This document shows positions 25,513-34,357 of a stretch of 64,000 nucleotides of DNA, piece after piece. Made by a program: the position numbers and the translations under genes. The notes under the pieces were generated by a model that had not been told where the DNA came from, searched no databases, and saw only the letters and a program-made list of their open reading frames with translations. Each line of letters opens with the position of its first letter. Within the stretch, counting starts at the first letter, position 1. This DNA comes from UBA969 sp041694635 (GTDB taxonomy: Bacteria > Planctomycetota > Planctomycetia > Gemmatales > Gemmataceae), in the NCBI GenBank assembly GCA_041694635.1, contig JBDNHI010000156.1, positions 46,730-110,729 of the forward strand, written 5' to 3'.

Positions 25513-26010
25513 ATGGCAAAAGATCGCGAATCAAAACAAGACGATTTACAAGACCGCGTTATTAAAATCCGCCGGTCTGCAACAGTGGTCAAAGGTGGCC
25601 GTCGCTTCAGTTTTAATGCGTTAGTTGTTGTAGGTGATGGCAGGGGACGGGTTGCAGTTGGCTATGGTAAAGCCAATGAAGTTCCGCCCGCTGTTGAAAA
25701 AGCAACGAAAGACGCACAGGGCGCTATTAAAAGAAATCGAAAAGTATCACTCCGTGGTGATACTATTCCTCATCGTGTGATTGGCAGGTTTGGCGCAAGT
25801 CGAGTTGTGATGGTACCTGCTGGTCCTGGTACTGGTGTAAAAGCTGGTGCGGGTGTACGCGATGTATTAGAAGTTTGTGGTGTTAAAAATATTCTTACCA
25901 AAGTTCATGGTAGTACAAATCCCATCAACCTTGTTAAAGCAACAATTGAAGGCCTAGAACAACTTCGCTCTCGTGCGGAAGTTGCTATGCTTCGTGGAGT
26001 CACACTGTAA
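25513..26010 (+). CDS. rpsE: 30S ribosomal protein S5
   Basis: S5 helps decoding fidelity and mRNA unwinding at the entry site. The 165-residue protein has the family core VVKGGRRFSFNALVVVGDGR, GRVAVGYGKANEVPPAVEKA and GAGVRDVLEVCGVKNILTK. Its TAA overlaps the rplO ATG by one base (TAATG), so the two are translationally coupled. rpmD (L30), which often lies between rpsE and rplO, is absent. Confidence 0.97.
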   Translation: MAKDRESKQDDLQDRVIKIRRSATVVKGGRRFSFNALVVVGDGRGRVAVGYGKANEVPPAVEKATKDAQGAIKRNRKVSLRGDTIPHRVIGRFGASRVVMVPAGPGTGVKAGAGVRDVLEVCGVKNILTKVHGSTNPINLVKATIEGLEQLRSRAEVAMLRGVTL

Positions 26011-26504
26011 TGGATTTGACAAAAGTACATAATGGTATTAATCGACTAAAGCAGAAAAAGCGAGTCGGTCGTGGCGTTGGTAGCGGTCATGGAAAAACTG
26101 CCTCCCGTGGTCATAAAGGCCAGTGGGCAAGTGCTGGTTCAGATAAGCCGATAGCCGTTTTTGAAGGCGGCCAGATGCAGTTGTTCCGCCGTATTCCTAA
26201 GCGTGGCTTCAGTCACGGAATGTGGGATAAGAAATTTCATGTTGTCAATTTGGGTGCAATTGATGCCCATTTTATCGACGGTGAAGTAGTGGATTCAGAT
26301 ACCTTGAAGAAAAAAGGATTAGCAAATGGTCCTTCTGATGGTATTAGAATTCTCGCTAAAGGTGATTTTTCCAAGAAATTGACGATTCGGGCACACCATT
26401 TTTCTAAAGCGGCAATGGAAAAAATTTCCGCCAAGGGTGGAGTTGCAGAATTGATTCCGCCTCCAGCCAAGCCCGTTAGAAATAAGATGAAAAACAAAAA
26501 CTAG
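26010..26504 (+). CDS. rplO: 50S ribosomal protein L15
   Basis: A late-assembly protein of the large subunit. The 164-residue product has the Gly/Arg-rich N-terminus KKRVGRGVGSGHGKTASRGH, the core FEGGQMQLFRRIPKRGFSH and the C-terminal GDFSKKLTIRAHHFSKAAME. It starts on the rpsE stop (TAATG). A 120-base spacer separates it from secY. Confidence 0.97.
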   Translation: MDLTKVHNGINRLKQKKRVGRGVGSGHGKTASRGHKGQWASAGSDKPIAVFEGGQMQLFRRIPKRGFSHGMWDKKFHVVNLGAIDAHFIDGEVVDSDTLKKKGLANGPSDGIRILAKGDFSKKLTIRAHHFSKAAMEKISAKGGVAELIPPPAKPVRNKMKNKN

Positions 26505-26624
26505 TTGTTATTAGTTTTGTTTTTGTGATGCAGCTTAAGAATATTATTCTGGAAACGGATTTTCGGGTAGCCTAGGTTGTTCTCTATTGGCAATCTGCAG
26601 CCTACCTGATAGCAGGAGCCAAAT

Positions 26625-27992
26625 ATGGGAAAGTTTAGTGCTATTTTTTCTATTCCAGAACTACGGAATAAAATATTAATTACTTTGTTGTTTCTTGCTG
26701 TTTACAGAGTCGGGTATTCAATTCCACTACCCTTCGTTGATCAAAACTTAATGAATAAAAATGTAGGTCAAGGCGGTCCCCTTGGGGATATCCTTGGTTA
26801 TGTTTCTATGTTTAGTGGTGGTGACCTTAGTAACGCAACCCTTTTTGGCTTGGGCATTATGCCCTACATTTCTGCTTCAATTATTTTCCAATTGCTTGGT
26901 GCAGTTTACCCGCCCCTTGAAAAACTCCAAAAAGAAGGTGAGTCAGGCAGAAAAAAAATTAACAACTATACTAGGTGGGCAACCGTTGTTATCTGTTTCT
27001 TTCAAGCTTTTATGTATGTGCAATTTATTATGCAACCTTCATCAAGAGGTGGACAAGGTTTTGCTTTAACTAGCCCCATTGACTACAATTCAGGATATTA
27101 CTGGATCACAATGGTTTTAATGATGACCACGGGCACTATGTTTTTAATGTGGATGGGCGAACAAATTGATGAATATGGTATTGGTAACGGTATCAGTCTT
27201 ATCATTATGGCAGGTATTGTTGCTCGTATTCCTGCTGCTACTGCTTCCCTTCTTTTCGAAAATGGCAAGTTTAAAGAATCTATTTTTACTCTTGGTGGAG
27301 GAAACGGCCAAGATATTAGTTTTGAAAAGCTAGTCGTTTTATTGCTTCTTTTTGTGGTGGTGGTGGTTGCTGTTATTGCTATTACTAAAGCACAGCGGAG
27401 AATTCCAACACAATCTGCAAAGCATGTTCGCGGTCGGAAAGTGTTCGGAGGCACAAGACAGTTTCTTCCTCTTAAAGTAAATCAGGCCGGAGTTATGCCA
27501 GTTATTTTCGCAAGCAGTTTACTCATTCTTCCTTACTTTATTTTTAACTTTATTTCTAGTGTTACGGAATGGAGTTGGGCCCTTGCACTAAAAGATGCTT
27601 TCGAGCGTCAGGGATGGGCGTACACCGTACTTTTTATCGTAATGATTTACATCTTCTGCTACTTCTGGACCGCTATAATTTTTAATCCTAAAGATGTCGC
27701 AAATAATCTTAAAGATTATGGTAGCTTTATTCCAGGTTATAGGCCAGGCAAACGAACCTCTGAATACCTTGAAAAAGTCATGATGCGAATTACTTATGTT
27801 GGTGCCGCCTTCCTTGCTATTATCGCTGTGATTCCTACTTTAGTTACTAGCACTATGGATGTTAGGCAGGAAGTTGCAAGTTTCTATGGTGGTACAGGTT
27901 TATTGATTGTTGTAAGTGTGGCTTTAGATTTAGTACAAAAAATCAATAGTCACTTAGTGATGAGAAATTATCCTGGCCTCACAGAAGATTAA
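26625..27992 (+). CDS. secY: Protein translocase channel SecY
   Basis: The 455-residue membrane protein forms the Sec export channel with SecE and SecG. It begins with the amphipathic helix SIPELRNKILITLLFLAVYR, has the plug region after the first membrane helix (SMFSGGDLSNATLFGLGIMP), and has about ten hydrophobic segments. The cytosolic loops contain RRIPTQSAKHVRGRKVFGG and GYRPGKRTSEYLEKVMMRIT, which bind SecA or the ribosome. AGGAGCC precedes the ATG by a few bases. Its partner secE in this genome is unusually large. Confidence 0.98.
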   Translation: MGKFSAIFSIPELRNKILITLLFLAVYRVGYSIPLPFVDQNLMNKNVGQGGPLGDILGYVSMFSGGDLSNATLFGLGIMPYISASIIFQLLGAVYPPLEKLQKEGESGRKKINNYTRWATVVICFFQAFMYVQFIMQPSSRGGQGFALTSPIDYNSGYYWITMVLMMTTGTMFLMWMGEQIDEYGIGNGISLIIMAGIVARIPAATASLLFENGKFKESIFTLGGGNGQDISFEKLVVLLLLFVVVVVAVIAITKAQRRIPTQSAKHVRGRKVFGGTRQFLPLKVNQAGVMPVIFASSLLILPYFIFNFISSVTEWSWALALKDAFERQGWAYTVLFIVMIYIFCYFWTAIIFNPKDVANNLKDYGSFIPGYRPGKRTSEYLEKVMMRITYVGAAFLAIIAVIPTLVTSTMDVRQEVASFYGGTGLLIVVSVALDLVQKINSHLVMRNYPGLTED

Positions 27993-28114
27993 TTCTTCGG
28001 AGCTGATAATTTATTTTATTTGGTTGCGCTTCCTGCCTTTGTATGTCTAAATTTATTAGTTTCATAGATATTTGGACTTTTTATAAATCTATTTGGCATT
28101 GAAATGGCTAATCT

Positions 28115-28765
28115 ATGCGCATAATTTTAGTAGGCCCTCCAGGATGTGGTAAAGGTACCCAAGCCAAACTTCTTGGTAAACGGAATAAAGTCGAACATAT
28201 TGGCACCGGCGATTTACTCCGCGAAGCTATTCGAAACGAAACGGCTGTTGGTATTAGAGCTAAACCCTTTGTTGAAGTTGGCAACCTAGTCCCAGACGAA
28301 CTTGTCAACGATCTTGTTTCAGAACGATTTCAACGCGATGACCGTCCTATAACTTTTATACTTGACGGCTATCCACGAACACTTCAACAGGCCCAATCTC
28401 TTGATAAGGTTCTAGCATCTCACGCTCTGCCACTTTCAGCGGTTGTATTGCTTGATGTTTGTGATAACGAAATTATTAATCGAGTTACGGGAAGGTGGAG
28501 TTGCCCAAAATTAGGGTGTAAGGCAACCTACCAAACATTCAGTAACCCGCCCAAAGTTTCTGGGTTATGCGATGATTGCAATACAGTTTTAGTTCAGCGG
28601 GAAGACGACCAAGTTGAAACGGTAAAATCGAGGTTGAAAGTTTACCGAAGAGATACTTTCCCGTTAATTGATTATTATGAAAAAAAAACTTTGCTACAAA
28701 AGGTACACGGCACGGGTGATATTGAACAAATTTATCGAGATACTTTAAAAGCACTAAGCCTTTAG
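28115..28765 (+). CDS. adk: Adenylate kinase
   Basis: Catalyses ATP + AMP to 2 ADP in the cytoplasm. The 216-residue long-form enzyme has the P-loop GPPGCGKGTQ (about 7-16), the AMP-binding TGDLLREAIRNET, FILDGYPRT, and a LID domain with four cysteines (CPKLGC and CDDC) that probably bind zinc or act structurally. The start MRIILVGPPG is typical. It follows secY and precedes map by 7 bases; secY-adk-map is a common spc-operon extension. Confidence 0.97.
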   Translation: MRIILVGPPGCGKGTQAKLLGKRNKVEHIGTGDLLREAIRNETAVGIRAKPFVEVGNLVPDELVNDLVSERFQRDDRPITFILDGYPRTLQQAQSLDKVLASHALPLSAVVLLDVCDNEIINRVTGRWSCPKLGCKATYQTFSNPPKVSGLCDDCNTVLVQREDDQVETVKSRLKVYRRDTFPLIDYYEKKTLLQKVHGTGDIEQIYRDTLKALSL

Positions 28766-28772
28766 AGGATTT

Positions 28773-29582
28773 ATGTTAAGAAACATATTTGCGAACCGAC
28801 CTGAGCTAAAATCCCCCCGAGAAATCGCCTTGATGCGAGAGGCAGGCAAATTAGTTGCAGGAGCCCTTAAAATCTGCAGGGCGATGGTAAAACCGGGGGT
28901 AGTTACATCAGATATCGATGCCGCTGTTGAATCTTATTATTTGCAAAATAATGCGCTTTCTTTATTTAAAGGTTACCCAGGTAAAGTTCCCTTTCCTGCC
29001 GTTACTTGCATCTCGGTTAATGAACAAGTGGTACACGGTATTCCGGGGTCCAAAGTTGTTCGAGATGGGGATATTTTAAAAATTGATACGGCTTGCAAGC
29101 TTAATGGATGGTGTGCTGATGCTGCGATCTCAGTTGCAGTGGGTGAAATAAGCAAAGAAAAACAGCGCTTAATTGAAATTGGCGAACAAGTGCTTGAGAT
29201 AGCGATCAAAGAACTTTCTCGCTGCCAATGGTGGACCGAAGTCGCCACCAAGATGCAAAAATGTGCAGAAGATGCTGGTTTTAGTATGGTTACCCAATAC
29301 GTGGGGCATGGTATTGGCAAATTAATGCATGAAATCCCCCAAGTTCCTAATTATGTTAATAGAGAAGTAAAAAGACACGATTTTAAACTTGAAGAAGGCC
29401 TTGTTCTTGCCGTTGAACCCATGATTAATATGGGAAAACCTGATACTGAGGTTCTTAGGGACCATTGGACTGTTGTTACCCGAGATGGTTTGCCTAGTGT
29501 CCATGTAGAACACACTTTGGCATTAACTAAAGATGGGGTGTATGTGTTAACGGCAGAAGAAGAAATGGTAATAAAAATATAA
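28773..29582 (+). CDS. map: Methionine aminopeptidase, type I
   Basis: Removes N-terminal methionine from new proteins. The 269-residue enzyme has all metal and catalytic residues in context: His in NEQVVHGIPGS, two Asp in LKIDTACKLNGWCADAA, His in GHGIGKLMHEIPQ, Glu in AVEPMINMG and Glu in SVHVEHTLA. A TTTAGAGGATTT ribosome-binding site precedes the ATG, overlapping the adk stop region. infA normally follows map in this series but is not present here. Confidence 0.97.
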   Translation: MLRNIFANRPELKSPREIALMREAGKLVAGALKICRAMVKPGVVTSDIDAAVESYYLQNNALSLFKGYPGKVPFPAVTCISVNEQVVHGIPGSKVVRDGDILKIDTACKLNGWCADAAISVAVGEISKEKQRLIEIGEQVLEIAIKELSRCQWWTEVATKMQKCAEDAGFSMVTQYVGHGIGKLMHEIPQVPNYVNREVKRHDFKLEEGLVLAVEPMINMGKPDTEVLRDHWTVVTRDGLPSVHVEHTLALTKDGVYVLTAEEEMVIKI

Positions 29583-29611
29583 ATAATGAAAAGCATGAAT
29601 TTGGTGGAGAA

Positions 29612-29731
29612 ATGAGAAAAAAAAGAGTAATTAGACTTGTATTTTCTATGAACTACTTGCCGAATGGTCTTATCCATGGTAAAAAAGTAGTTTCCTTCTT
29701 AATCCGTCAAATGGGCGGGAGTGAGTTATGA
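29612..29731 (+). CDS. Doubtful 39-residue ORF overlapping rpmJ
   Basis: A short frame starting MRKKRVIRLVFSMNYL and ending IRQMGGSEL overlaps the rpmJ start by ATGA, the pattern of translational coupling. GGTGG and GGAG lie just upstream, but only 2-4 bases from the ATG, which is close. It occupies the place where infA normally lies, yet shows no resemblance to IF1 (about 72 residues, OB fold). I do not recognise it. It may be chance. Confidence 0.22.
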   Translation: MRKKRVIRLVFSMNYLPNGLIHGKKVVSFLIRQMGGSEL

Positions 29732-29841
29732 AAGTAAGATCTAGTGTTAAAAGAATTTGCGAAAAGTGCAAACTGGTGCGTCGCCACGGTAAAGTTTATG
29801 TAATTTGCAGCGATCCTCGCCATAAACAAAGACAAGGTTGA
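29728..29841 (+). CDS. rpmJ: 50S ribosomal protein L36
   Basis: A 37-residue protein, the smallest of the large subunit. It reads MKVRSSVKRICEKCKLVRRH and ends CSDPRHKQRQG. The three cysteines and one histidine of the zinc-binding form (CEKC, then C and H) are intact. GGCGGGAG lies upstream. It precedes rpsM by 17 bases, the standard alpha-operon start. It is too short for many gene finders. Confidence 0.96.
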   Translation: MKVRSSVKRICEKCKLVRRHGKVYVICSDPRHKQRQG

Positions 29842-29858
29842 TCAAGGGAGCTTAGAGA

Positions 29859-30242
29859 ATGCGTATTTTAGGTGTGGATATTCCTAACGACAAACCTACC
29901 CATATAGCCTTGCGTTATATTTATGGTATTGGTCCCGCTCTTTCTTTGCGTTTATGTGAAGAAGCAAGAGTAGACCCGCTTCGTCGGGCTAAAGAATTAA
30001 ATGAAGACGATGTAAGTCGCTTAGCAACAATTCTTGACCGAGAATATGTTGTAGAAGGGCCTTTACGAAGACAAATTCAACAAAATATTGCTCGGTTAAG
30101 AGATATCGGCTCTTATCGTGGTTCCAGGCATCGTAGAAGTTTGCCTGTTCGCGGTCAGCGCACCAAGACAAATGCTCGAACCAGAAAAGGTCCTAGAAAA
30201 ACTGTTGCTGGTAAAAAAGGCGTTAAAGAGCTTAGAGGTTAA
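29859..30242 (+). CDS. rpsM: 30S ribosomal protein S13
   Basis: The 127-residue protein of the 30S head contacts the P-site tRNA and forms intersubunit bridges. It begins MRILGVDIPNDKPTHIALRY, has the helix-two-turns-helix IYGIGPALSLRLCEEARVD, and ends with the Arg/Lys-rich GQRTKTNARTRKGPRKTV tail. AAGGGAGC precedes the ATG. It opens the rpsM-rpsK-rpsD-rpoA-rplQ series. Confidence 0.97.
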   Translation: MRILGVDIPNDKPTHIALRYIYGIGPALSLRLCEEARVDPLRRAKELNEDDVSRLATILDREYVVEGPLRRQIQQNIARLRDIGSYRGSRHRRSLPVRGQRTKTNARTRKGPRKTVAGKKGVKELRG

Positions 30243-30277
30243 TTTTGGTTTCTTAATTTTTCCGGAGATATTCTTTC

Positions 30278-30652
30278 GTGTCCAAGAAGAAAAAACAGCG
30301 TCGTAATGTAAGCCGAGGTATTGCCCATATCTTTGCTACATTTAATAACACAATTGTTACCATTACTGACACTAATGGTGATACTTTGTGTTGTGCATCG
30401 GGTGGCTCTTGTCAGTTTAAAGGAAGTAGAAAAAGCACCCCTTTTGCTGCACAAAGAGCTGCAGAAGAAGCTGCTTCCAGAGCTTTAAAGTTTGGTTTAA
30501 AGGAGATTGAAGTGCGCGTCAAAGGCCCAGGTTCTGGTAGGGAATCCGCCATTACTGCTCTTCAAGCCTCTGGTTTAAGTGTCAAGGCTATTGAAGATGT
30601 AACGCCACTCCCTCATAATGGTTGTAGGCCGCCCAAGCGTCGTCGTGTATAA
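30278..30652 (+). CDS. rpsK: 30S ribosomal protein S11
   Basis: S11 lines the platform near the Shine-Dalgarno helix. The 124-residue protein starts at a GTG (MSKKKKQRRNVSRGIAHIFA) and contains NNTIVTITDTNGDTLCCASG and the signature VKGPGSGRESAITALQASG. CCGGAGA lies about 10 bases before the GTG; no ATG is better placed. It follows rpsM by 35 bases. Confidence 0.97.
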   Translation: MSKKKKQRRNVSRGIAHIFATFNNTIVTITDTNGDTLCCASGGSCQFKGSRKSTPFAAQRAAEEAASRALKFGLKEIEVRVKGPGSGRESAITALQASGLSVKAIEDVTPLPHNGCRPPKRRRV

Positions 30653-30716
30653 TTAAAATTTGTTACTTCAGGAAGAATTTCCTTTACTTTTAACGCTAGA
30701 AACAGCAAAAACATCC

Positions 30717-31349
30717 ATGGCAAGAATCATAAACCCAGTTTGTAAACTTTGTAGAAGAGAAGGCGTAAAGCTTTACCTCAAAGGGCTCCGTTGTGAGTCT
30801 CCTAAATGTGCTATCGAAAGGCGTAATCAACCGCCCGGTATGCACCTTAGACGAGGTAAGCCGAGCGAATATGGTATCCGCCTTCGTGAAAAACAAAAAC
30901 TTAAGCGTTTTTACGGGTTGCTCGAAAGACAATTCCGCAGGTACTTTGATCAAGCTTCACGATCCAAACAAAATACTGGTGAAGTTCTTATCACTCTTCT
31001 TGAACGCAGACTTGATAATGTGGTGTTTAGGTTAGGGTTTGCACCTAATCGTGCTGCTGCAAGGCAACTTGTTTCTCACGGGCATGTCAAGGTTAATGGG
31101 ATACCAACTGATATTCCAAGCTTGATTATGAAGCCAAATGATGTAGTTTCCGTTAAAAATCGTAAGCGATCTATCGATTTGGTTCGATTGCAAGTTCAAC
31201 AAACTTCGCCAAATGTACCTGATTTTCTTACGGTTATTAATGCTGAACCACCAGAAGGCAAAATGACCCGTATGCCAACTCGTGGGGATATGGATCCACA
31301 CATTGAAGATATTAGGGAACAGCTAATCATTGAGTTCTGCTCCCGTTAA
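30717..31349 (+). CDS. rpsD: 30S ribosomal protein S4, cysteine-containing type
   Basis: S4 nucleates 30S assembly. The 210-residue protein has an N-terminal four-cysteine site (CKLC, then C and C within LRCESPKCAIER), as in zinc-binding S4 proteins. The S4 RNA-binding domain is LERRLDNVVFRLGFAPNRAA, followed by ARQLVSHGHVKVNG. The frame opens at 30660 upstream, but ATG 30717 gives the normal MARIINPVCKL start; no strong Shine-Dalgarno is seen. It precedes rpoA. Confidence 0.96.
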   Translation: MARIINPVCKLCRREGVKLYLKGLRCESPKCAIERRNQPPGMHLRRGKPSEYGIRLREKQKLKRFYGLLERQFRRYFDQASRSKQNTGEVLITLLERRLDNVVFRLGFAPNRAAARQLVSHGHVKVNGIPTDIPSLIMKPNDVVSVKNRKRSIDLVRLQVQQTSPNVPDFLTVINAEPPEGKMTRMPTRGDMDPHIEDIREQLIIEFCSR

Positions 31350-31427
31350 AATTTGATATTTGCTTTTACATTGGATAAAAAACAGGCTATTTTAATAAGC
31401 CTATAAAGTACTAGGAGAGAATAAATT

Positions 31428-32423
31428 ATGCGTATTCGTTGGCGCGGACTTGAATTACCAAGTAGAGTTAATGGCGAGCGTTCCACTCTGTCCGATACAT
31501 ATGGTAAATTTTATGCCGAACCCTTTGAACGGGGTTTTGGTGTTTCCATCGGAAACAGTATCCGTAGAATTTTGCTTTCTAGCTTGGAAGGCTCTGCTGT
31601 AACCCAAATCAAGATCGAAGGGGTTCAACACGAGATTACCACCATCCCAGGTGTAATCGAAGATGTTACCGACATTGTTCTTAATATTAAAAGTTTGGTT
31701 GTAAAAAATATCAGCGATCTTCCACAAGTTATTCGTATCGAAAAACACGAAAAAGGTGTGGTTACTGCAGCTAATATCATTACGACTGAAGCTGTACAAA
31801 TTATTAATCCTGAACATGTGATTGCTACCCTGACAGATGATGTCCCATTCAAAATTGAGATGACTATCGAGAACGGTCGTGGTTATCGAATGGCTGAAGA
31901 AAATGTTTCAGGCGACCGCGAAGTTGGAGTTATTCCAATTGATTCCAGTTTTACTCCAGTTGTTCGTGTTAAGTATGAAATTGAAGAAACTCGTGTTGGC
32001 CAAAAAACCAACTACGATAAGTTAATTATGGAAATCTGGACAAATGGTACTGTAACACCACAGATGGCATTGGTTGAAGGTGCAAAAATCCTTCGTAAGC
32101 ATCTAAATCCTTTCATCCAATATGCTGAACCTGGTCCAGAAGTTGGCCTAGAGTACATAAGTGAACCTGCGGCTTCTTCTACTGTTGATGTAGAACTTGA
32201 GCGCAAACTAAATATGAGTCTTGCTGAATTGGAACTTTCTGTTAGGGCAACTAATTGCCTTGAATCTGAAGGCATTTCTACCGTTCGGGATCTTGTATCT
32301 CGCTCTGAAGAAGAACTTCTGGAAGTTCGTAACTTTGGTGAAACAACGCTTAAAGAAGTTAAGATTAAGTTGGATGAGCGCAATCTTAAACTTGGTTTAA
32401 GGTCGCCCTTGATTCGAAAATAA
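31428..32423 (+). CDS. rpoA: RNA polymerase alpha subunit
   Basis: The 331-residue protein has the N-terminal dimerisation/assembly domain (YGKFYAEPFERGFGVSIGNS, then RRILLSSLEGSAVTQIKIEG) and the C-terminal helical domain that binds UP elements and activators (LELSVRATNCLESEGISTVR, then LLEVRNFGETTLKEVKIKL). AGGAGAG lies before the ATG. The rpsD-rpoA-rplQ order is standard. Together with rpoBC, the window encodes the catalytic core of RNA polymerase. Confidence 0.98.
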   Translation: MRIRWRGLELPSRVNGERSTLSDTYGKFYAEPFERGFGVSIGNSIRRILLSSLEGSAVTQIKIEGVQHEITTIPGVIEDVTDIVLNIKSLVVKNISDLPQVIRIEKHEKGVVTAANIITTEAVQIINPEHVIATLTDDVPFKIEMTIENGRGYRMAEENVSGDREVGVIPIDSSFTPVVRVKYEIEETRVGQKTNYDKLIMEIWTNGTVTPQMALVEGAKILRKHLNPFIQYAEPGPEVGLEYISEPAASSTVDVELERKLNMSLAELELSVRATNCLESEGISTVRDLVSRSEEELLEVRNFGETTLKEVKIKLDERNLKLGLRSPLIRK

Positions 32424-32460
32424 GTATTTTAATTTACCAACGAAAATATAGAGATCAGCT

Positions 32461-32880
32461 ATGCGTCATCTAAGAAGAGGAAGACAATTAGGTCGTAATC
32501 AGGATCATCGCATTGCGTTGTTCCGTAATCTTACGATGGCGTTATTTACGCACCGTAGGATTATTACTACCCTTGAAAAAGCTAAAGAAGCTCGTAAGTT
32601 TGCGGAAAAACTTATTACCTTAGCCAAGAAAAACACCCTTCACGCACGCAGATTATGCCTTTCTCGCCTTCGTGACAAGAAGACTGTTGAATTACTTTTC
32701 AATGAAATTGCGCCACTTTTCACAAACCGTGAGGGTGGTTACACGCGGGTTCTTAAGCGTCAAGAACGGCGTTTAGGCGATGGGGGTCAAACCGCTTTTC
32801 TTGAACTAGTTTTAGAATCTCGCACTAAGACTACTACTACAAAACCTGCTGTTGTTATCGAAGCTGAGCCAAAAAGCTAA
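32461..32880 (+). CDS. rplQ: 50S ribosomal protein L17
   Basis: The 139-residue protein near the tunnel exit begins MRHLRRGRQLGRNQDHRIAL and contains LFTHRRIITTLEKAKEARKF and EGGYTRVLKRQERRLGDGGQ. The last 20 residues, rich in Thr and Lys, go beyond the family core. It is the last gene of the ribosomal supercluster; a strong terminator follows after 20 bases. Confidence 0.97.
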   Translation: MRHLRRGRQLGRNQDHRIALFRNLTMALFTHRRIITTLEKAKEARKFAEKLITLAKKNTLHARRLCLSRLRDKKTVELLFNEIAPLFTNREGGYTRVLKRQERRLGDGGQTAFLELVLESRTKTTTTKPAVVIEAEPKS

Positions 32881-32900
32881 ATCTTTCAAAATAGATAATT

Positions 32901-32936
32901 GAAGAAAGCCGGGGTATTGCTACCCCGGCTTTCTTC
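32901..32936 (+). terminator. Terminator ending the ribosomal supercluster
   Basis: A perfect 16-bp stem runs from GAAGAAAGCCGGGGTA (32901-32916) to TACCCCGGCTTTCTTC (32921-32936) around a TTGC loop. The A/T ends of the stem supply the weak U-tract. Position after rplQ and stem strength make it convincing; it may work in both directions. Confidence 0.88.
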
Positions 32937-32970
32937 ATTAAACATCAAATTTTAATTCACAAACCTAGGA

Positions 32971-32999
32971 TTGACTAAGCTTTAAGTTATAGTTATCAC
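32971..32999 (+). promoter_or_regulatory. Possible promoter for the secreted-protein gene at 33037
   Basis: TTGACT (32971-32976), a 17-base spacer, and TATCAC (32994-32999) lie 37 bases before the chosen ATG, just after the terminator of the ribosomal cluster. Confidence 0.42.
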
Positions 33000-33036
33000 A
33001 CCTCAAATAAGAAACTTATTTTTGGTTGGAGCTATA

Positions 33037-34356
33037 ATGTTTACTTTAAATATTGTTACCGCAGCGGCATTCATTTTAACAGGGCAGAATGCACCTGTTT
33101 TTAAAGAAATTCCTCAACTCGATTGGTGCATCAAAGCAGAACTTTCTCTCAATTTAAAAGGAGAAATTCAAGTGCAGCGGGATGGTAAGCTTACTTCAAT
33201 TCCTATGACTGCATCAGCGGTTCATCAATTTGAAGAACGCATTCTTCACCTCTCCAAGTCAGGTAACCCGGACAAAGTGGCTAGGCATTACACTAAGGCG
33301 GAGGCCGTTTTTAATGTCGATGGCAATAAATCTGATAGGAAATTAAGAAAAGACCGTTCTTTGTGCGTGGCTCAAAGGCCTGATAGCACCATCTTTATTT
33401 ATTGCCCCAAAGGGCCATTATCAAGAGAAGAACTTGAACTGACTGGGGAACATTTTGACACTTTGTCGATATGTAATTTAATTCCAGAAAAAGGTATTAT
33501 TTTAACCGAACCTTGGAAGCTTAAAGACACAACGGTCCAATGGATTTGCAATTTTGAAGGTTTATCTGAACACACATTAATTGGCAAAATTATCACCAAA
33601 GAAAAAGATCAGATTACTTTTAAAATTGAAGGAACGGCATCGGGAGTAGAATCGGGTGCAAGTGTATCTTCGGTTGTAAATGCCACTGGAATTTGGAACG
33701 AAAAAATAGGGATCATAACTCATTTAAATTGGAAGCAAAGCGACAAACGCGAAACAGGCCCTGTTAATCCAGCTTCTAAAACCGATATGGAAATTATTAT
33801 TAAGCGTGAAGTTTTAGAAACCCCTCAATCTTTGGCCGATGCTGCTTTGGTTTCAATTCCTCAAGATTTTGAAGTGCCTGCTTTGATGAGTTATATTGAG
33901 TACAAAGACGGGCAGGGAAGATTTGATTTATCGATGGGCAGAGATTGGCAACTTGTTGCAAAAACTGACAATCATATGGTTCTTCGATTAGTCGAGAAAG
34001 GTGATTTTATTGCTCAGTCGACTGTTTCAGTTTGGAATAAAGCCGAGCCAGGTAAACATTTGTCTGTAGCAGAATTCAAAAATGTTGCAGAGAAAACACC
34101 AGGATGGGTCGTTGAAAAAGATTTGCAAGAAGGCGAAGTTCCTTCAGGGGAAAAAGGACGCTACATCTACCGAATTGCTTCTTTAGGCCAGCTTGATAAT
34201 GTTCCCACTATGCAAATTTATTATTTAGTGGCAAGCCCAGGAGGCGAACAAGTAGTAGTCACATTCAGCTTATCACCCAAGCAAGTTGAAAAATTAGGAA
34301 CCAAAGATTTATCATTAATTGGCAGCCTTGAACTACCCGGAAACATCTCAAAATAA
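33037..34356 (+). CDS. Secreted protein of unknown function
   Basis: I do not recognise this 439-residue protein. It begins with a probable signal peptide (MFTLNIVTAAAFILTGQNA), so it is likely periplasmic or exported. The N-terminal half (about 20-260) is rich in beta-strand-like segments; the C-terminal half (about 275-435) contains GRDWQLVAKTDNHMVLRL and an ending KDLSLIGSLELPG, which weakly recalls single-domain lipoproteins of the PsbP/DcrB type; that is a guess. The frame opens at TTG 33022, but ATG 33037 has TTGGA about 6 bases upstream. It is monocistronic, between a terminator and a convergent transporter gene whose stop is one base away. Confidence 0.75.
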   Translation: MFTLNIVTAAAFILTGQNAPVFKEIPQLDWCIKAELSLNLKGEIQVQRDGKLTSIPMTASAVHQFEERILHLSKSGNPDKVARHYTKAEAVFNVDGNKSDRKLRKDRSLCVAQRPDSTIFIYCPKGPLSREELELTGEHFDTLSICNLIPEKGIILTEPWKLKDTTVQWICNFEGLSEHTLIGKIITKEKDQITFKIEGTASGVESGASVSSVVNATGIWNEKIGIITHLNWKQSDKRETGPVNPASKTDMEIIIKREVLETPQSLADAALVSIPQDFEVPALMSYIEYKDGQGRFDLSMGRDWQLVAKTDNHMVLRLVEKGDFIAQSTVSVWNKAEPGKHLSVAEFKNVAEKTPGWVVEKDLQEGEVPSGEKGRYIYRIASLGQLDNVPTMQIYYLVASPGGEQVVVTFSLSPKQVEKLGTKDLSLIGSLELPGNISK

Positions 34357-34357
34357 A

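Noticed and set aside
26005..26015. Absence of rpmD (L30) as a separate novelty
   Set aside because: Many bacterial lineages lack L30, so the absence alone is not notable.
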